DNA of 64,000 nt from Vibrio profundi (GCF_005281835.1 NZ_RZIS01000001.1:310001-374000), one strand, 5' to 3'; positions 25,344 through 37,152 are shown, counted from the stretch's first letter. Made by a program: numbers and translations. Notes: generated by a model from the letters alone, not told the origin.

Positions 25344-27755
25344 ATGGCGATTAAGCAAATTCTATTCGCAAGTCTATTAGCCACAAGTGTGGCAGCGAAT
25401 GGAGCACAAAACTTCGTAGTTCAAGATATCAAAATTGAAGGCTTACAGCGTGTTGCATTAGGTGCGGCGTTGCTGAAAATGCCGGTTCGTATTGGTGATG
25501 AAGTAGACCAGCAAGATGTAGCTGAAATTATTCGTGCACTTTATGCTTCTGGTAACTTCGAAGACGTAAAAGTACTTCGAGATGAAGGTGTTCTGGTTGT
25601 CCAAGTAAAAGAGCGTCCTACGATCGCGAGCATTTCCTTTTCAGGTAATAAAGCGATCAAAGAAGAACAGCTGCAACAGAACTTGGATGCTTCAGGGATC
25701 CGAGAAGGCGAAGCTCTTGACCGTACTACTTTAAGTAATATTGAAAAGGGTTTAGAAGATTTTTACTACAGTGTTGGTAAATACAATGCCACAGTAAAAG
25801 CGGTTGTGACGCCACTTCCTAGAAATCGTTCTGATTTAAAGTTTGTATTTACTGAAGGTGTATCTGCAAAAATTCAACAGATTAACTTCATTGGTAACAA
25901 AGTGTTCTCTGATGAAGAATTACTGAGTCGTTTTAACTTAAACGTAGATGTGGCTTGGTGGAACTTTTTAGCGGATGAAAAGTATCAAAAACAAGTGCTG
26001 GCTGGCGATATAGAAGGCCTCAAATCTTACTACTTAGATCGCGGTTACTTAAAGTTCAAAGTCGATTCAACGCAAGTAGCAATTTCACCGGATAAGAAAG
26101 GCGTGTATATCACTCTCGGCTTAGATGAAGGTGAAGCCTACACGGTTAAAGATGTGAATTTCCGTGGTGAGCTTATTGGCAAAAAAGAACAATTTGAGTC
26201 AATGGTTCCTTTTGAAGAAGGCGATACTTACAACGGCTCCCAAGTAACAAGCTTAGAAGAAAACGTTAAACGCGTCTTAGGCGAGTCTGGCTATGCTTAC
26301 CCGCAAGTGCGTACTATTCCAGAATTTGACGACGAAACGAAAGAAGTTTCCCTTGTCATTAACGTAGAGGCGGGCAGTCGAATTTATGTTCGCGATATCC
26401 GATTCACGGGTAACAACTCAACTAAAGACGAAGTATTGCGTCGAGACATGTTACAAATGGAAGGGAGCTGGCTGAACTCTAAGTCCATTGAATTAAGTAA
26501 AAATCGCTTAAATCGTTTAGGCTTCTTTGAAACTGTTGATGTTCAAACTGTGCGGGTTCCTGGCAGTGACGACCAAGTTGATTTGGTTTACAACGTCAAA
26601 GAAGCGAACTCAGGTAGCATCAACTTTGGTGTAGGCTACGGTACTGAATCCGGTGTGAGCTTTCAGGTTGGTCTTCAACAAGATAACTTTGCAGGTTCTG
26701 GTAACCGTGTTGGTATCAGTGCAATGATGAACGATTACCAAAAGAATGTAAGCCTAGATTATCGTGACCCGTATTGGACTCTTGATGGCGTGAGCCTTGG
26801 CGGTAAGATCTTCTACAACACGTTCGAAGCATCTGAAGCGGGTATTGTTGACTACACCAACGAAAGTTACGGTACTAGCTTAACTTGGGGTTTCCCTGTT
26901 GATGAACTGAATCGTATTGAGTTAGGTGTAGGTTATACGCACAACAAGATTTCTAACTTAGACTCGTACGTTCAGATTGACCAGTTCTTATGTAGCTTGA
27001 ACGAATGTGGCACTGACACCCTTGCGGTGAATGACTTTGATGTAAATATTTCGTGGACACGTAATAACTTAAACCGAGGTTTCTTCCCTACGGAAGGTAA
27101 CCACCAACGTGCTTTCTACAAAATGACGGTTCCTGGCTCAGACGTTAAGTACTTTAAAGCTCAGTACGATGTTAGACATTACATTCCTCTGACGAAAAAG
27201 CATGAATTTACTTTATTGATGCGTGGTCGTTTGGGTTACGGTAATGGTTATGGTCAAACGGATGGTAATGATAACTTATTCCCATTCTACGAGAACTATT
27301 ACGCAGGTGGTTTTACGACCTTACGTGGCTTCGGTTCTAACTCTGCCGGCCCTAAAGCGGTTTATAGTGAGAACGTAGGTAACAACCCTAATCACACAAC
27401 GGCTACGGATGATTCTGTAGGTGGTAACGCAGTCGCATTAGCAAGCGTTGAGTTGATTGTACCAACACCGTTTGCTTCGGATGAAGCTCGTAGTCAAATA
27501 CGCACGAGTATTTTCTTTGATATGGCAAGTGTTTGGGATACCGAATTCGTATATCAAGGAGATGGGGCCGTAGATTCCGGTAGTAACTATTACTACGACT
27601 ACTCGGACCCAACGAACTATCGTGCTTCTTACGGTGCGGCACTTCAGTGGATGTCTCCGATGGGGCCTTTGGTATTCTCAGTAGCTAAACCAACGAAAAT
27701 TTACGATGGTGATGATGAAGAATTCTTCACATTCACAATCGGTAGAACCTTCTAA
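25344..27755 (+). CDS. bamA: Outer-membrane assembly factor BamA
   Basis: BamA is the core beta-barrel of the BAM complex that inserts outer-membrane proteins. The protein has 803 residues: a signal peptide (about 1-20, ending VAANGA), five POTRA domains (about 22-420; the first begins VVQDIKIEGLQRVALGAAL, the fifth includes IYVRDIRFTGNNSTKDEVL), and a 16-strand barrel that ends with FTFTIGRTF, the typical C-terminal signal ending in Phe. The conserved loop-6 motif appears as TLRGFGSN. Partner genes bamC and the protease bepA are also in the window. Confidence 0.98.
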   Translation: MAIKQILFASLLATSVAANGAQNFVVQDIKIEGLQRVALGAALLKMPVRIGDEVDQQDVAEIIRALYASGNFEDVKVLRDEGVLVVQVKERPTIASISFSGNKAIKEEQLQQNLDASGIREGEALDRTTLSNIEKGLEDFYYSVGKYNATVKAVVTPLPRNRSDLKFVFTEGVSAKIQQINFIGNKVFSDEELLSRFNLNVDVAWWNFLADEKYQKQVLAGDIEGLKSYYLDRGYLKFKVDSTQVAISPDKKGVYITLGLDEGEAYTVKDVNFRGELIGKKEQFESMVPFEEGDTYNGSQVTSLEENVKRVLGESGYAYPQVRTIPEFDDETKEVSLVINVEAGSRIYVRDIRFTGNNSTKDEVLRRDMLQMEGSWLNSKSIELSKNRLNRLGFFETVDVQTVRVPGSDDQVDLVYNVKEANSGSINFGVGYGTESGVSFQVGLQQDNFAGSGNRVGISAMMNDYQKNVSLDYRDPYWTLDGVSLGGKIFYNTFEASEAGIVDYTNESYGTSLTWGFPVDELNRIELGVGYTHNKISNLDSYVQIDQFLCSLNECGTDTLAVNDFDVNISWTRNNLNRGFFPTEGNHQRAFYKMTVPGSDVKYFKAQYDVRHYIPLTKKHEFTLLMRGRLGYGNGYGQTDGNDNLFPFYENYYAGGFTTLRGFGSNSAGPKAVYSENVGNNPNHTTATDDSVGGNAVALASVELIVPTPFASDEARSQIRTSIFFDMASVWDTEFVYQGDGAVDSGSNYYYDYSDPTNYRASYGAALQWMSPMGPLVFSVAKPTKIYDGDDEEFFTFTIGRTF

Positions 27756-27772
27756 CTTTAAAGGACAATATT

Positions 27773-28282
27773 TTGAAAAAAATGATCAAAGCAGCAGGCC
27801 TTGGCCTTGTAGTACTAAGCTCTTCTTTCTTCGCTCATGCTGCTGAAGCTGCGCAAAAAGTAGGTTTTGTGAATACTGCGCAAGTATTCCAAGCTTTACC
27901 ACAGCGTGAAGTTGTTCTACAAAAAATGCAGGAAGAATTCAAAGACAAGGCAGCCGAGCTGCAAACAATTCAAGCCGAAGCGAAAACTAAGATTGAAAAG
28001 CTGAAGCGTGATGGTGAGCTTCTAGGCCAAGAAGAAGTTGAAAAACTACGTATTGAAATTGGCCAGCTAGACAGTAAGTACAAGATCAAAGCACAAGCTC
28101 TTGAGAAAGCGAGCCAACGTCGTGAAGCGCAAGAAAAGCAGAAGCTATTCAAAGTTATTCAAGATGCAGTACAAAAAGTAGCTGAGAAAGAAGGCTATGA
28201 CGTAATTGTAGATATTCAAGCAATGCAATATGGTAAGCCTGAATACAACATTTCTGAGCAAGTAATTAAATCACTAAAATAA
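27773..28282 (+). CDS. skp: Periplasmic chaperone Skp/OmpH (TTG start)
   Basis: Skp is a trimeric, jellyfish-shaped periplasmic chaperone that carries unfolded outer-membrane proteins to BAM. The 169 residues begin with a signal peptide that ends SSFFAHA and continue with [17 protein letters not shown], then a long charged coiled-coil (about 50-130, rich in Lys, Glu and Gln). TTG at 27773 is chosen because AAAGGA lies seven bases before; an ATG three codons later has no ribosome binding site at the right distance. It is 17 bp after bamA. Confidence 0.95.
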   Translation: MKKMIKAAGLGLVVLSSSFFAHAAEAAQKVGFVNTAQVFQALPQREVVLQKMQEEFKDKAAELQTIQAEAKTKIEKLKRDGELLGQEEVEKLRIEIGQLDSKYKIKAQALEKASQRREAQEKQKLFKVIQDAVQKVAEKEGYDVIVDIQAMQYGKPEYNISEQVIKSLK

Positions 28283-28289
28283 TTCATTT

Positions 28290-29321
28290 ATGACAAAACT
28301 GACTTTAGCCGAATTGGCATCAATAACTGGGGGCGAGTTACACGGTGATGGTGAATTAATCATTACTGCGGTGGCTCCGATGGATAAAGCGACTGAAGGC
28401 GATATTACTTTTCTTTCGAATGTTAAATACAGTAAGCACTTAGCTGATTGTAAGGCTTCGGCAGTCATGGTTAAGGAAAGCGAGCGTGAGTTGTGTACAA
28501 CAAACGTATTGGTTGTCGCTGACCCGTATGTCGCTTTTGCGAAAGTTGCACAAGCACTTGATACCACACCAGCGCCTGCATCTGACATTGCTCCTTCTGC
28601 GGTTATTGCAGAAGACGTAAAATTAGGCAATAACGTCTCTATCGGCGCGAACGCAACGATTGAGTTGGGTGTAGTGATTGGTGATAACGCAGTTATTGGA
28701 GCTGGGTGTTTTATTGGTAAGAATGCTCAAATAGGCTCTGATACCAAGCTTTGGGCTAATGTCAGTATTTATCATGAAGTTGTGATTGGTCATTCGTGTT
28801 TGGTGCAAGCCAATACTGTGATTGGATCTGATGGCTTTGGTTATGCGAACGAGAAAGGCGAGTGGATAAAGATCCCACAAGTTGGAACGGTTCGTATTGG
28901 TAACCGAGTAGAAATTGGCGCATGTACTACGATTGATCGCGGTGCATTAGATGATACGATCATTGAAGACAATGTGATTCTAGATAACCAGATGCAGATC
29001 GCACACAATGTGCACATCGGATATGGTAGCGCACTAGCGGGTGGTACTATTATTGCGGGCAGCACTACTATTGGTAAGTACTGTATTATTGGCGGTGGCA
29101 GCGTTATCAATGGTCATATTGAAATCGCTGATGGCGTTACGATAACGGGTATGGGTATGGTGATGCGTAGTATTTCTGAAAAAGGAATGTACTCATCTGG
29201 TATCCCGCTGCAACCAAACAAAGAGTGGCGTAAGACTGCGACTCGAGTTCACCGCATTGACGATATGAATAAGCGTCTAAAAGCAGTTGAAAAGCTAATC
29301 GAGAAGAATGAGGAATCTTAA
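28290..29321 (+). CDS. lpxD: UDP-3-O-acylglucosamine N-acyltransferase LpxD
   Basis: LpxD adds the second 3-hydroxyacyl chain in lipid A synthesis, using acyl-ACP. The protein has 343 residues (E. coli 341). The N-terminal uridine-binding domain is followed by a left-handed beta-helix of hexapeptide repeats (for example [20 protein letters not shown]) and a C-terminal helix. Catalytic His lies in QIAHNVHIG. It starts 7 bp after skp and ends with a terminator that separates it from fabZ. Confidence 0.97.
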   Translation: MTKLTLAELASITGGELHGDGELIITAVAPMDKATEGDITFLSNVKYSKHLADCKASAVMVKESERELCTTNVLVVADPYVAFAKVAQALDTTPAPASDIAPSAVIAEDVKLGNNVSIGANATIELGVVIGDNAVIGAGCFIGKNAQIGSDTKLWANVSIYHEVVIGHSCLVQANTVIGSDGFGYANEKGEWIKIPQVGTVRIGNRVEIGACTTIDRGALDDTIIEDNVILDNQMQIAHNVHIGYGSALAGGTIIAGSTTIGKYCIIGGGSVINGHIEIADGVTITGMGMVMRSISEKGMYSSGIPLQPNKEWRKTATRVHRIDDMNKRLKAVEKLIEKNEES

Positions 29322-29336
29322 TTCCATATTTCTAGG

Positions 29337-29363
29337 AAAGGCTCGCGAATTGCGAGTCTTTTT
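29337..29363 (+). terminator. Terminator between lpxD and fabZ
   Basis: AAAGGCTCGC and GCGAGTCTTT pair around GAATT (one G-U pair), followed by TTTC. fabZ starts 51 bp later. Confidence 0.75.
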
Positions 29364-29414
29364 CGTTTATAATTCTCACCAATCTGATTAAAGAATACAT
29401 ATAGGAATACGACT

Positions 29415-29867
29415 TTGACTACTGAACAGAAAACGATGAATATTACTGAAATTCAGGAACTGTTACCTCATCGCTACCCATTCTTGATGATCGATCGTGT
29501 GACTAACTTCGAAGAAGCGAAGAACCTTACAGCGATTAAGAATGTCTCTGTTAACGAGCCTCAATTCACAGGTCACTTTCCTCAACTGCCAGTTTTCCCT
29601 GGTGTTTTGATTTTGGAAGCAATGGCTCAGGCTACAGGCCTTTTGGCATTTAAATCGTTTGGCGCACCTTCTGAAAATGAACTGTACTACTTTGCAAGTG
29701 TAGATAAAGCTAAGTTCCGTAAGCCAGTGGTTCCTGGTGATCAACTTGTTATCGAAGTGGAATTTCTAAAAGAGCGCCGCGGCATTGCATCATTCAACGG
29801 TGTTGCAAAAGTAGATGGTGAAGTAGTGTGTTCTGCTGAACTTAAGTGTGCTCGTAGAGAGTTTTAA
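29415..29867 (+). CDS. fabZ: 3-hydroxyacyl-ACP dehydratase FabZ (TTG start)
   Basis: FabZ removes water from 3-hydroxyacyl-ACP in fatty acid elongation and competes with LpxA for the same substrate pool. The protein has 150 residues from TTG at 29415 with TAGGA nine bases upstream. An ATG seven codons later would shorten the conserved N terminus MTTEQKTMN. The active site is clear: [22 protein letters not shown], with H54 and E68. lpxA starts one base after its stop, and the two are likely coupled. Confidence 0.95.
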   Translation: MTTEQKTMNITEIQELLPHRYPFLMIDRVTNFEEAKNLTAIKNVSVNEPQFTGHFPQLPVFPGVLILEAMAQATGLLAFKSFGAPSENELYYFASVDKAKFRKPVVPGDQLVIEVEFLKERRGIASFNGVAKVDGEVVCSAELKCARREF

Positions 29868-29868
29868 T

Positions 29869-30657
29869 ATGATTCATGAAACAGCAAAGATTCATCCTGC
29901 GGCAGTAATCGAAGGTGATGTGACTATCGGTGCTAATGTTTCTGTTGGCCCTTTCACATACATCTCAGGTAATGTGACGATTGGCGATGATACTGAAGTA
30001 ATGTCGCATGTTGTGATCAAAGGTCACACAACGATAGGTAAAGAAAACCGTATTTTCCCTCACGCTGTGATTGGTGAAGAAAACCAAGACAAAAAGTACG
30101 GTGGTGAAGATACGACTGTTGTCATTGGTGACCGTAATGTTATTCGTGAAGCTGTACAGATCCATCGCGGAACGGTACAAGATAAAGCGACGACAGTCAT
30201 TGGTGATGACAACTTACTGTGTGTCAATGCGCACGTTGCTCACGACGTGATCGTTGGAAACCACACTCATATTGGTAACAATGCGATTCTAGGTGGACAT
30301 GTAACAGTCGGTGATTACGCTGGTGTTATGGCATTATCGGCTATCCACCCGTTCTGTTCGATTGGTGCTTACGCATACATCGGTGGGTGTTCAGCGGTGG
30401 TTCAAGATGTTCTTCCTTATGTGCTAGCGCAAGGTAACCACGCAGCACCATTTGGCCTCAATTTAGTTGGCCTGAAGCGAAACGGTTTTGAGAAGCCTGA
30501 AATCCGCGCATTGCAAAAAGCGTATAAAGAGATTTATCGCTCGGGTAAGACTTTAGAAGAAGCAAAGCCGGTTTTAGTTGAAATGGCACAAGAGTATGCA
30601 TCAATTACTCTTATGTTAGATATGCTAGAAAGCTCAGAGCGTGGCATCATTCGCTAA
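29869..30657 (+). CDS. lpxA: UDP-N-acetylglucosamine acyltransferase LpxA
   Basis: LpxA carries out the first acylation in lipid A synthesis. From ATG 29869 the protein has 262 residues, the E. coli length. Hexapeptide repeats of the left-handed beta-helix fill residues about 1-190 (VTIGANVSVGPFTYISG) and the catalytic His is H125 in NAHVAHDVIVG. The C-terminal part is helical. A strong terminator separates it from lpxB. Confidence 0.97.
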   Translation: MIHETAKIHPAAVIEGDVTIGANVSVGPFTYISGNVTIGDDTEVMSHVVIKGHTTIGKENRIFPHAVIGEENQDKKYGGEDTTVVIGDRNVIREAVQIHRGTVQDKATTVIGDDNLLCVNAHVAHDVIVGNHTHIGNNAILGGHVTVGDYAGVMALSAIHPFCSIGAYAYIGGCSAVVQDVLPYVLAQGNHAAPFGLNLVGLKRNGFEKPEIRALQKAYKEIYRSGKTLEEAKPVLVEMAQEYASITLMLDMLESSERGIIR

Positions 30658-30676
30658 CGAATGCGATGTGAACAAC

Positions 30677-30707
30677 AAAAAGATCGCTAAATGGAGCGAT
30701 CTTTTTT
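30677..30707 (+). terminator. Terminator between lpxA and lpxB
   Basis: AAAAAGATCGCT and AGCGATCTTTTT form a perfect 12-base stem around AAATGG and are followed by more T. lpxB begins 32 bp later. Confidence 0.9.
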
Positions 30708-30739
30708 GTTTTAAGTAGGTATGAAAATTAGGTAGTCAT

Positions 30740-31918
30740 ATGTCAATAGAACAAGTCCCGCAAGAACCGAAATTCCATTCTGAACAACCTTTACGAATCG
30801 GTATCGTCGCCGGTGAATTATCCGGAGATACACTAGGAGAAGGCTTCATTCGCTCGATAAAAGCGCAGTATCCTAATGCGGAATTTGTGGGAATTGGCGG
30901 GCCAAAGATGATTGCTCAAGGCTGTGAATCTCTTTTTGATATGGAAGAGTTAGCGGTAATGGGCTTAGTGGAAGTGTTGGGCCGACTACCAAGGTTACTC
31001 AATGTAAAAAAAGAGCTTGTACGTTACTTTACCCAAAATCCACCTGATGTGTTTATTGGTATAGATGCACCTGACTTTAATCTACGTTTAGAGAAAACGT
31101 TGAAAGATGCGGGCATCAAAACGGTTCACTACGTAAGCCCTTCCGTATGGGCATGGCGACCAAAACGTATTTTTAAAATTGATGCCGCTACCGACCTTGT
31201 GTTGGCTTTCTTACCTTTTGAAAAAGCCTTTTATGACAAATATAACGTCGCATGCGAATTCATAGGGCATACACTTGCTGACTCCATTCCTATGCAAAGC
31301 GATCAAACAGCTGCCCGTGAATTATTGGGGTTAGAGAAAGAGCGAAAATGGTTAGCTGTTTTGCCGGGTAGTCGTGGAGGCGAAGTCGCTCTGATTGCCA
31401 AGCCGTTTATTGAAACTTGTCAGCGAATCCATGCCAAGCATCCAGATATGGGCTTTGTGGTAGCTGCAGTTAATAAGAAGCGCAGAGAACAATTTGAAGC
31501 GATTTGGAAAGAAACAGCTCCCGAACTCGAATTCATTATTATCGAAGATACAGCAAGAAATGTCATGAGCGCCTCTGATGCAGTGTTGTTAGCATCGGGT
31601 ACGGTGGCACTTGAATGTATGTTAGTGAAGCGCCCGATGGTAGTTGGTTATCAAGTGAATAAGCTGACTGGCTGGATTGCGAAAAAATTGTCGATTACCG
31701 AGTTTGTATCGTTACCGAACGTTTTAGCCGGGAAAGAGCTAGTTAAAGAATTCATTCAAGAAGAATGTCACCCTGATTTCTTATACCCTGCATTGGAAAA
31801 TGTATTAGCGTCAGATAACGCAGAACTCATTGAAAAATTTACTGAAATGCATCAGTGGATCAAAAAAGATGCTGATCAGCAGGCAGCAAACGCCGTGTTA
31901 AAGTTAATTGGAAAATAG
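30740..31918 (+). CDS. lpxB: Lipid-A-disaccharide synthase LpxB
   Basis: LpxB joins UDP-diacylglucosamine with lipid X to form the lipid A disaccharide at the inner membrane. The protein has 392 residues (E. coli 382). Family motifs include [48 protein letters not shown] and LPGSRGGEV, in a GT-B fold. Its N terminus has about ten extra residues ([16 protein letters not shown]) compared with E. coli, so the exact start is less sure. rnhB starts one base after its stop. Confidence 0.96.
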   Translation: MSIEQVPQEPKFHSEQPLRIGIVAGELSGDTLGEGFIRSIKAQYPNAEFVGIGGPKMIAQGCESLFDMEELAVMGLVEVLGRLPRLLNVKKELVRYFTQNPPDVFIGIDAPDFNLRLEKTLKDAGIKTVHYVSPSVWAWRPKRIFKIDAATDLVLAFLPFEKAFYDKYNVACEFIGHTLADSIPMQSDQTAARELLGLEKERKWLAVLPGSRGGEVALIAKPFIETCQRIHAKHPDMGFVVAAVNKKRREQFEAIWKETAPELEFIIIEDTARNVMSASDAVLLASGTVALECMLVKRPMVVGYQVNKLTGWIAKKLSITEFVSLPNVLAGKELVKEFIQEECHPDFLYPALENVLASDNAELIEKFTEMHQWIKKDADQQAANAVLKLIGK

Positions 31919-31919
31919 T

Positions 31920-32540
31920 ATGGCTGTAAAAGAAAAGAAAGAATTACCACCATTTGATTACCCTGTTGGCTATCAATTGGTTGCCGGGGTAGATGAAGTG
32001 GGGCGTGGGCCTCTTGTTGGAGATGTAGTGACTGCGGCAGTTATTCTAGATCCCAATAACCCGATTGAAGGCCTGAACGATTCTAAAAAGCTATCAGAAA
32101 AGAAGCGGTTAGCTTTACTTCCTGAAATTAAAGAAAAAGCTTTGGCTTGGTCAGTCGGACGCTGTAGCCCAGAAGAAATAGATGAATTAAATATTTTGCA
32201 GGCAACTATGGTTGCGATGCAACGAGCGATCGCAGGGTTATCAACTCAACCTGATTTGGCACTGATCGATGGTAATCGAGTTCCTAATTTACCAATGGAT
32301 GGGCTAGCTGTAGTCAAGGGCGATCTACGAGTCGCAGAGATCAGTGCTGCATCGATCATAGCCAAAGTTGTTCGTGACCAAGAGATGGAAGAGCTCGACA
32401 AGCTTCACCCAGAATATGGTTTTGCCAAACACAAAGGCTATCCAACCAAAGCACACTTTGAAGCTATCGAAAAACACGGTGTTATTGAGCAATACCGTAA
32501 AAGTTTCAAGCCAGTTAAGCGGGTATTGGGCCTAGAATAG
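31920..32540 (+). CDS. rnhB: Ribonuclease HII
   Basis: RNase HII cuts the RNA strand of RNA-DNA hybrids, including single ribonucleotides in DNA. From ATG 31920 it has 206 residues. The active-site motif is [15 protein letters not shown] (D25 and E26), with IDGNRVP and [16 protein letters not shown] following. The start lies one base after the lpxB stop, and translation is likely coupled. Placement between lpxB and dnaE is the same as in E. coli. Confidence 0.97.
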   Translation: MAVKEKKELPPFDYPVGYQLVAGVDEVGRGPLVGDVVTAAVILDPNNPIEGLNDSKKLSEKKRLALLPEIKEKALAWSVGRCSPEEIDELNILQATMVAMQRAIAGLSTQPDLALIDGNRVPNLPMDGLAVVKGDLRVAEISAASIIAKVVRDQEMEELDKLHPEYGFAKHKGYPTKAHFEAIEKHGVIEQYRKSFKPVKRVLGLE

Positions 32541-32630
32541 CTTTTACCTTATGTACTATTTGTCTTTCAACGTTAAAATATCCGTCAAGCAGTAAACCTA
32601 GGTCACTTACCTAGAATTCAGGAACAATGA

Positions 32631-35600
32631 ATGTCAGAACCAAAATTTATTCACTTACGTGTCCATAGTGATTTCTCTATGGTGGACGGCTTATCAAAGG
32701 TGCCGCCACTGGTTAAGAAAGTCGCTGAAATGGGAATGCCCGCTGTGGCGTTGACCGATTTCACTAACTTGTGTGGACTCGTTAAATTTTATGGCACTGC
32801 ACATAACTGTGGTGTTAAGCCGATTATTGGCGCTGACTTCTTAATGCAATCTCCAGAGTTTGGAGAAGAGCTTACTAAACTCACCGTTCTTGCCACTGAT
32901 AACAAAGGCTATAACAACCTTACGCTTTTAATTTCAGAAGCGTATCTTCGCGGCCACGTTCAACACCAGCCTGTAATTGATAAAGAGTGGCTCGCTAAAT
33001 ACAACGAAGGCTTAATCGTTTTATCTGGCGCGAAAAGTGGCGAAATCGGTAAAGCGTTGCTGAAAGGCAATCAGCCTTTGGTTGAAGAGTGTGTCTCGTT
33101 TTACCAAACTCACTTTCCAGATCGTTTTTACTTAGAGTTAATTCGTACCGGCCGACCTGATGAAGAATCTTACCTACACTTTGCATTAGAGCTTGCAGAG
33201 CAAGCCGATTTACCTGTGGTTGCTACCAACGAAGTGGTGTTTCTTTCTGAAGACTTTTTCGATGCTCACGAAATTCGCGTAGCCATTCACGATGGTTTCA
33301 CCTTAGAAGACCCGCGCAGGCCTAAAAACTATAGTGCTCAGCAGTATTTGCGAACTGAAGAAGAAATGTGTGAGTTGTTCGCTGATATTCCTGAAGCATT
33401 AGAAAACAGTGTCGAAATTGCTAAGCGTTGTAACGTAACGGTTCGTCTCGGCGAATACTTCCTACCGAATTTCCCAACAGAAGGTCTCGCGATTGAAGAC
33501 TTTCTGATTAAGAAATCTGAAGAAGGTTTAGAGCGTCGTTTAGCGTTCTTATTTCCTGATGAAGCAGTGCGTGCTGAAAGAAGGCCTGAATACGACGAGC
33601 GATTGAAAATCGAGTTGGAAGTAATCAATAACATGGGTTTCCCCGGTTACTTCTTGATTGTAATGGAGTTTATCCAGTGGTCGAAAGATAACGATGTTCC
33701 TGTAGGTCCAGGTCGTGGTTCCGGTGCCGGTTCTTTGGTTGCTTACGCGTTGGATATCACCGATCTTGATCCACTTGAATACGATCTACTCTTTGAACGT
33801 TTTTTGAACCCTGAACGTGTATCCATGCCCGATTTCGATATCGATTTCTGCATGGATAAGCGTGACCAAGTAATTGACCACGTAGCCGAGATGTATGGCC
33901 GTGATGCGGTATCTCAGATCATCACTTTTGGTACCATGGCGGCAAAAGCCGTTATTCGCGATGTAGGCCGTGTACTTGGCCACCCGTTTGGTTTCGTTGA
34001 TCGTATTTCCAAGCTCGTGCCGCCTGATCCTGGTATGACGCTTGAAAAAGCATTTAAGGCCGAACCTGCATTACCAGAACTTTATGATGGTGATGAAGAA
34101 GTACGTGAACTGATCGATAAATGTCGCATTCTCGAAGGTTGTACTCGAAATGCCGGTAAACACGCAGGTGGTGTTGTAATTTCACCGACCACCATCACTG
34201 ATTTCGCGCCAATTTATGCGGATGCGGAAGGTAACTTCCCAGTAACGCAATTTGATAAGAATGATGTTGAAACAGCTGGCCTCGTTAAATTCGATTTCTT
34301 GGGTCTACGTACACTAACCATCATTGATTGGGCGTTAGGTTTAGTAAACCCACGCTTGAAGAAAGAAGGCAAAGAGCCTGTTCGTATTGAGTCCATCCCT
34401 CTGGATGATCAGGCGTCGTTTAACCTTTTACAAAACTCTGAAACCACAGCGGTATTCCAGTTAGAATCGCGTGGTATGAAAGACTTGATCAAACGTCTTC
34501 AGCCCGACTGTTTCGAAGATATTATCGCATTGGTAGCTCTGTTCCGTCCGGGCCCGCTGCAATCAGGCATGGTAGATAACTTTATCGACCGTAAACACGG
34601 CCGTGAAGCGATCTCTTACCCAGATGAAACTTGGCAACACGAGTCACTTAAAGAAACGTTAGACCCGACTTACGGCATCATTCTTTATCAAGAACAGGTA
34701 ATGCAAATTGCCCAAATCTTAGCGGGTTATACGCTAGGCGGCGCGGACATGCTCCGTCGAGCGATGGGTAAGAAAAAGCCAGAAGAAATGGCTAAGCAAC
34801 GTGGTACCTTTAAAGAGGGGGCGATTGCTAATGGCGTAGATGGCGAACTGTCGATGAAAATCTTCGACTTGGTAGAAAAGTTCGCTGGCTATGGTTTTAA
34901 CAAATCTCACTCTGCGGCTTACGCGCTGGTTTCTTACCAGACCTTATGGCTAAAAACGCACTATCCGGCGGAATTTATGGCAGCGGTAATGACCGCCGAT
35001 ATGGATAACACCGAGAAAGTTATCGGCCTGGTTGATGAGTGTCTGCGTATGAAGCTAAAGCTTCTGCCGCCAGATATTAACTCTGGCTTGTACCGCTTCA
35101 ATGTTGATGAAGAAGGCGCAATCGTTTATGGCATTGGCGCGATTAAAGGGGTAGGTGAAGGCCCTATCGAAGCCATTATTGAAGCGCGTGAAAAAGGTGG
35201 TTACTTTAAAGACCTGTTTGATTTCTGTGCTCGCATTGATCTTAAGAAGGTCAATAAACGAGTGATTGAGAAATTAATCTACTCAGGTGCTTTGGATAGG
35301 TTAGGCCCGCACCGTGCGGCAATGATGGCGTCCCTTAACGATGCAGTAAAAGCAGCGAGCCAACATCACCATGCGGAATCCTTCGGTCAGTCTGATATGT
35401 TTGGCGTTTTGACGGATGCACCAGAAGAAGTCGAGCAGAAATATACACAAGTACCTAAGTGGCCTGAGAAAGTATGGCTGGAAGGGGAAAGAGAAACTTT
35501 AGGCTTATATTTAACCGGTCACCCAGTTAATGCGTATATTAAGGAACTTGCCAAGTATACGAGTTGTCGATTAAATGAGGCGACACCAACTCGTCGCGAT

Positions 35601-36110
35601 CAGTCACTTACTGTTGCTGGTTTAGTGATAGCAGCACGGGTGATGACGACCAAGCGCGGCACTCGTATTGGCTTGATGACTTTGGATGATCGTTCTGGTC
35701 GAATGGAAGTCATGTTGTTCTCAGATGCACTCGAACGGTATGCAGAACTGCTCGAAAAAGATAAAATTGTGGTCGTTTCTGGACAGGTCAGCTTTGATGA
35801 CTTCAACGGTGGCCTTAAAATGTCCGCGCGCGAGGTCATGGATCTCGGAAGCGCCCGCGAAAAATATGCACGTGGATTATCAGTTTCGATTGATGAATCA
35901 CAAATTGATGGCCAATTTTTTGAACGATTTAGTCAAATCTTAGAGCCGCATAGAGCCGGAACAGTACCAGTCAATGTATACTACCAGCGTGCCGACGCGA
36001 GAGCGCGGTTAACTTTGGGCACCGAATGGCGTGTAACGCCAAGTGATACATTACTAGACGAATTAAAACAGCTGCTTGGTAATGGCCAAGTAGAACTCGA
36101 ATTTAACTAA
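32631..36110 (+). CDS. dnaE: DNA polymerase III alpha subunit
   Basis: DnaE is the replicative polymerase subunit. The protein has 1159 residues (E. coli 1160). The PHP domain comes first ([15 protein letters not shown]), then the palm with metal ligands in PDFDIDFC near 400-406 and a third Asp in VKFDFLGL near 553, then the fingers, the clamp-binding motif QSDMFG near 920, the OB fold ([22 protein letters not shown]) and the C-terminal tau-binding domain. It lies 90 bp after rnhB and 45 bp before accA, and all probably share a transcript. Confidence 0.99.
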   Translation: MSEPKFIHLRVHSDFSMVDGLSKVPPLVKKVAEMGMPAVALTDFTNLCGLVKFYGTAHNCGVKPIIGADFLMQSPEFGEELTKLTVLATDNKGYNNLTLLISEAYLRGHVQHQPVIDKEWLAKYNEGLIVLSGAKSGEIGKALLKGNQPLVEECVSFYQTHFPDRFYLELIRTGRPDEESYLHFALELAEQADLPVVATNEVVFLSEDFFDAHEIRVAIHDGFTLEDPRRPKNYSAQQYLRTEEEMCELFADIPEALENSVEIAKRCNVTVRLGEYFLPNFPTEGLAIEDFLIKKSEEGLERRLAFLFPDEAVRAERRPEYDERLKIELEVINNMGFPGYFLIVMEFIQWSKDNDVPVGPGRGSGAGSLVAYALDITDLDPLEYDLLFERFLNPERVSMPDFDIDFCMDKRDQVIDHVAEMYGRDAVSQIITFGTMAAKAVIRDVGRVLGHPFGFVDRISKLVPPDPGMTLEKAFKAEPALPELYDGDEEVRELIDKCRILEGCTRNAGKHAGGVVISPTTITDFAPIYADAEGNFPVTQFDKNDVETAGLVKFDFLGLRTLTIIDWALGLVNPRLKKEGKEPVRIESIPLDDQASFNLLQNSETTAVFQLESRGMKDLIKRLQPDCFEDIIALVALFRPGPLQSGMVDNFIDRKHGREAISYPDETWQHESLKETLDPTYGIILYQEQVMQIAQILAGYTLGGADMLRRAMGKKKPEEMAKQRGTFKEGAIANGVDGELSMKIFDLVEKFAGYGFNKSHSAAYALVSYQTLWLKTHYPAEFMAAVMTADMDNTEKVIGLVDECLRMKLKLLPPDINSGLYRFNVDEEGAIVYGIGAIKGVGEGPIEAIIEAREKGGYFKDLFDFCARIDLKKVNKRVIEKLIYSGALDRLGPHRAAMMASLNDAVKAASQHHHAESFGQSDMFGVLTDAPEEVEQKYTQVPKWPEKVWLEGERETLGLYLTGHPVNAYIKELAKYTSCRLNEATPTRRDQSLTVAGLVIAARVMTTKRGTRIGLMTLDDRSGRMEVMLFSDALERYAELLEKDKIVVVSGQVSFDDFNGGLKMSAREVMDLGSAREKYARGLSVSIDESQIDGQFFERFSQILEPHRAGTVPVNVYYQRADARARLTLGTEWRVTPSDTLLDELKQLLGNGQVELEFN

Positions 36111-36155
36111 ATTTAGCTCCACTTACTTGAGAGCTGAATCAACAAGGATTCATAG

Positions 36156-37115
36156 ATGAGCCTGAACTTTCTAGAATTTGAAAAGCCTATCGCTGAACTT
36201 GAAGCAAAAATTGAAGCGTTACGTGACGTTTCTCGTCATGGTGGTGACACTGCGGTAGATCTAGACAAAGAAATTGAACAACTAGAGAAAAAAAGCTTAG
36301 AGCTTAAACAAAAAATCTTTAGTGATTTAGGTGCATGGCAGGTAGCTCAACTTGCTCGTCACCCACAGCGTCCATACACAAAAGATTACCTAGCAAACGT
36401 ATTCACTGAATTTGAAGAGCTAGCCGGTGATCGTGCATACGCTGACGATAAAGCAATCGTTGGTGGTATGGCTCGTTTAAATGGCCGTCCAGTGATGGTT
36501 ATTGGCCACCAAAAAGGCCGCGAAACTAAAGAAAAAGTGATCCGCAACTTTGGCATGCCAAAGCCTGAAGGTTACCGTAAAGCGCTACGTCTAATGGAGA
36601 CTGCTGAGCGTTTCAACATGCCTATTATTACTTTCATCGATACTGCGGGTGCCTACCCTGGTGTTGGTGCAGAGGAACGTGGTCAATCTGAAGCGATCGC
36701 GAAAAACCTAAAAGTGATGGCTGGCCTAAAAGTACCAGTAATCTGTAACGTTGTTGGTGAAGGTGGTTCAGGCGGTGCACTAGCGATTGGTGTTGGCGAC
36801 TACGTGAACATGCTTCAGTACTCAACGTACTCAGTAATTTCTCCAGAAGGTTGTGCTTCAATCTTATGGCGTGATTCAGATAAAGCACCTCAAGCGGCTG
36901 AAGCTATGGGTCTTGTGGCTCCTCGTCTAAAAGAGCTAGAGCTTATTGATGAGATCATTCCTGAGCCTCTAGGTGGTGCACACCGTGATCCAGTTCAGAT
37001 GGCTGCGAACATGAAAGAAACACTGGTTAAGCAGCTTGAAGAGCTTGAGCAATTTGATAATGACACGCTTCTTGAGCGTCGTTACCAGCGCCTAATGAGC
37101 TACGGTTACTGCTAA
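36156..37115 (+). CDS. accA: Acetyl-CoA carboxylase carboxyltransferase alpha subunit
   Basis: AccA and AccD transfer CO2 from carboxybiotin to acetyl-CoA, giving malonyl-CoA, the first step in fatty acid synthesis. The protein has 319 residues, as in E. coli. The N-terminal helical part ([20 protein letters not shown]) is followed by the crotonase-like core with [44 protein letters not shown] and [16 protein letters not shown] strong terminator follows. Confidence 0.98.
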   Translation: MSLNFLEFEKPIAELEAKIEALRDVSRHGGDTAVDLDKEIEQLEKKSLELKQKIFSDLGAWQVAQLARHPQRPYTKDYLANVFTEFEELAGDRAYADDKAIVGGMARLNGRPVMVIGHQKGRETKEKVIRNFGMPKPEGYRKALRLMETAERFNMPIITFIDTAGAYPGVGAEERGQSEAIAKNLKVMAGLKVPVICNVVGEGGSGGALAIGVGDYVNMLQYSTYSVISPEGCASILWRDSDKAPQAAEAMGLVAPRLKELELIDEIIPEPLGGAHRDPVQMAANMKETLVKQLEELEQFDNDTLLERRYQRLMSYGYC

Positions 37116-37152
37116 TCAGTTGATTTTGCTTTCACGCAAATTGATTTGATTG

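Noticed and set aside
25960..25989. Second sigma-E-like promoter in bamA (GGAACTT ... TCAAA)
   Set aside because: The spacer is 18 bp instead of the usual 16, although the -35 is perfect; not strong enough to list.
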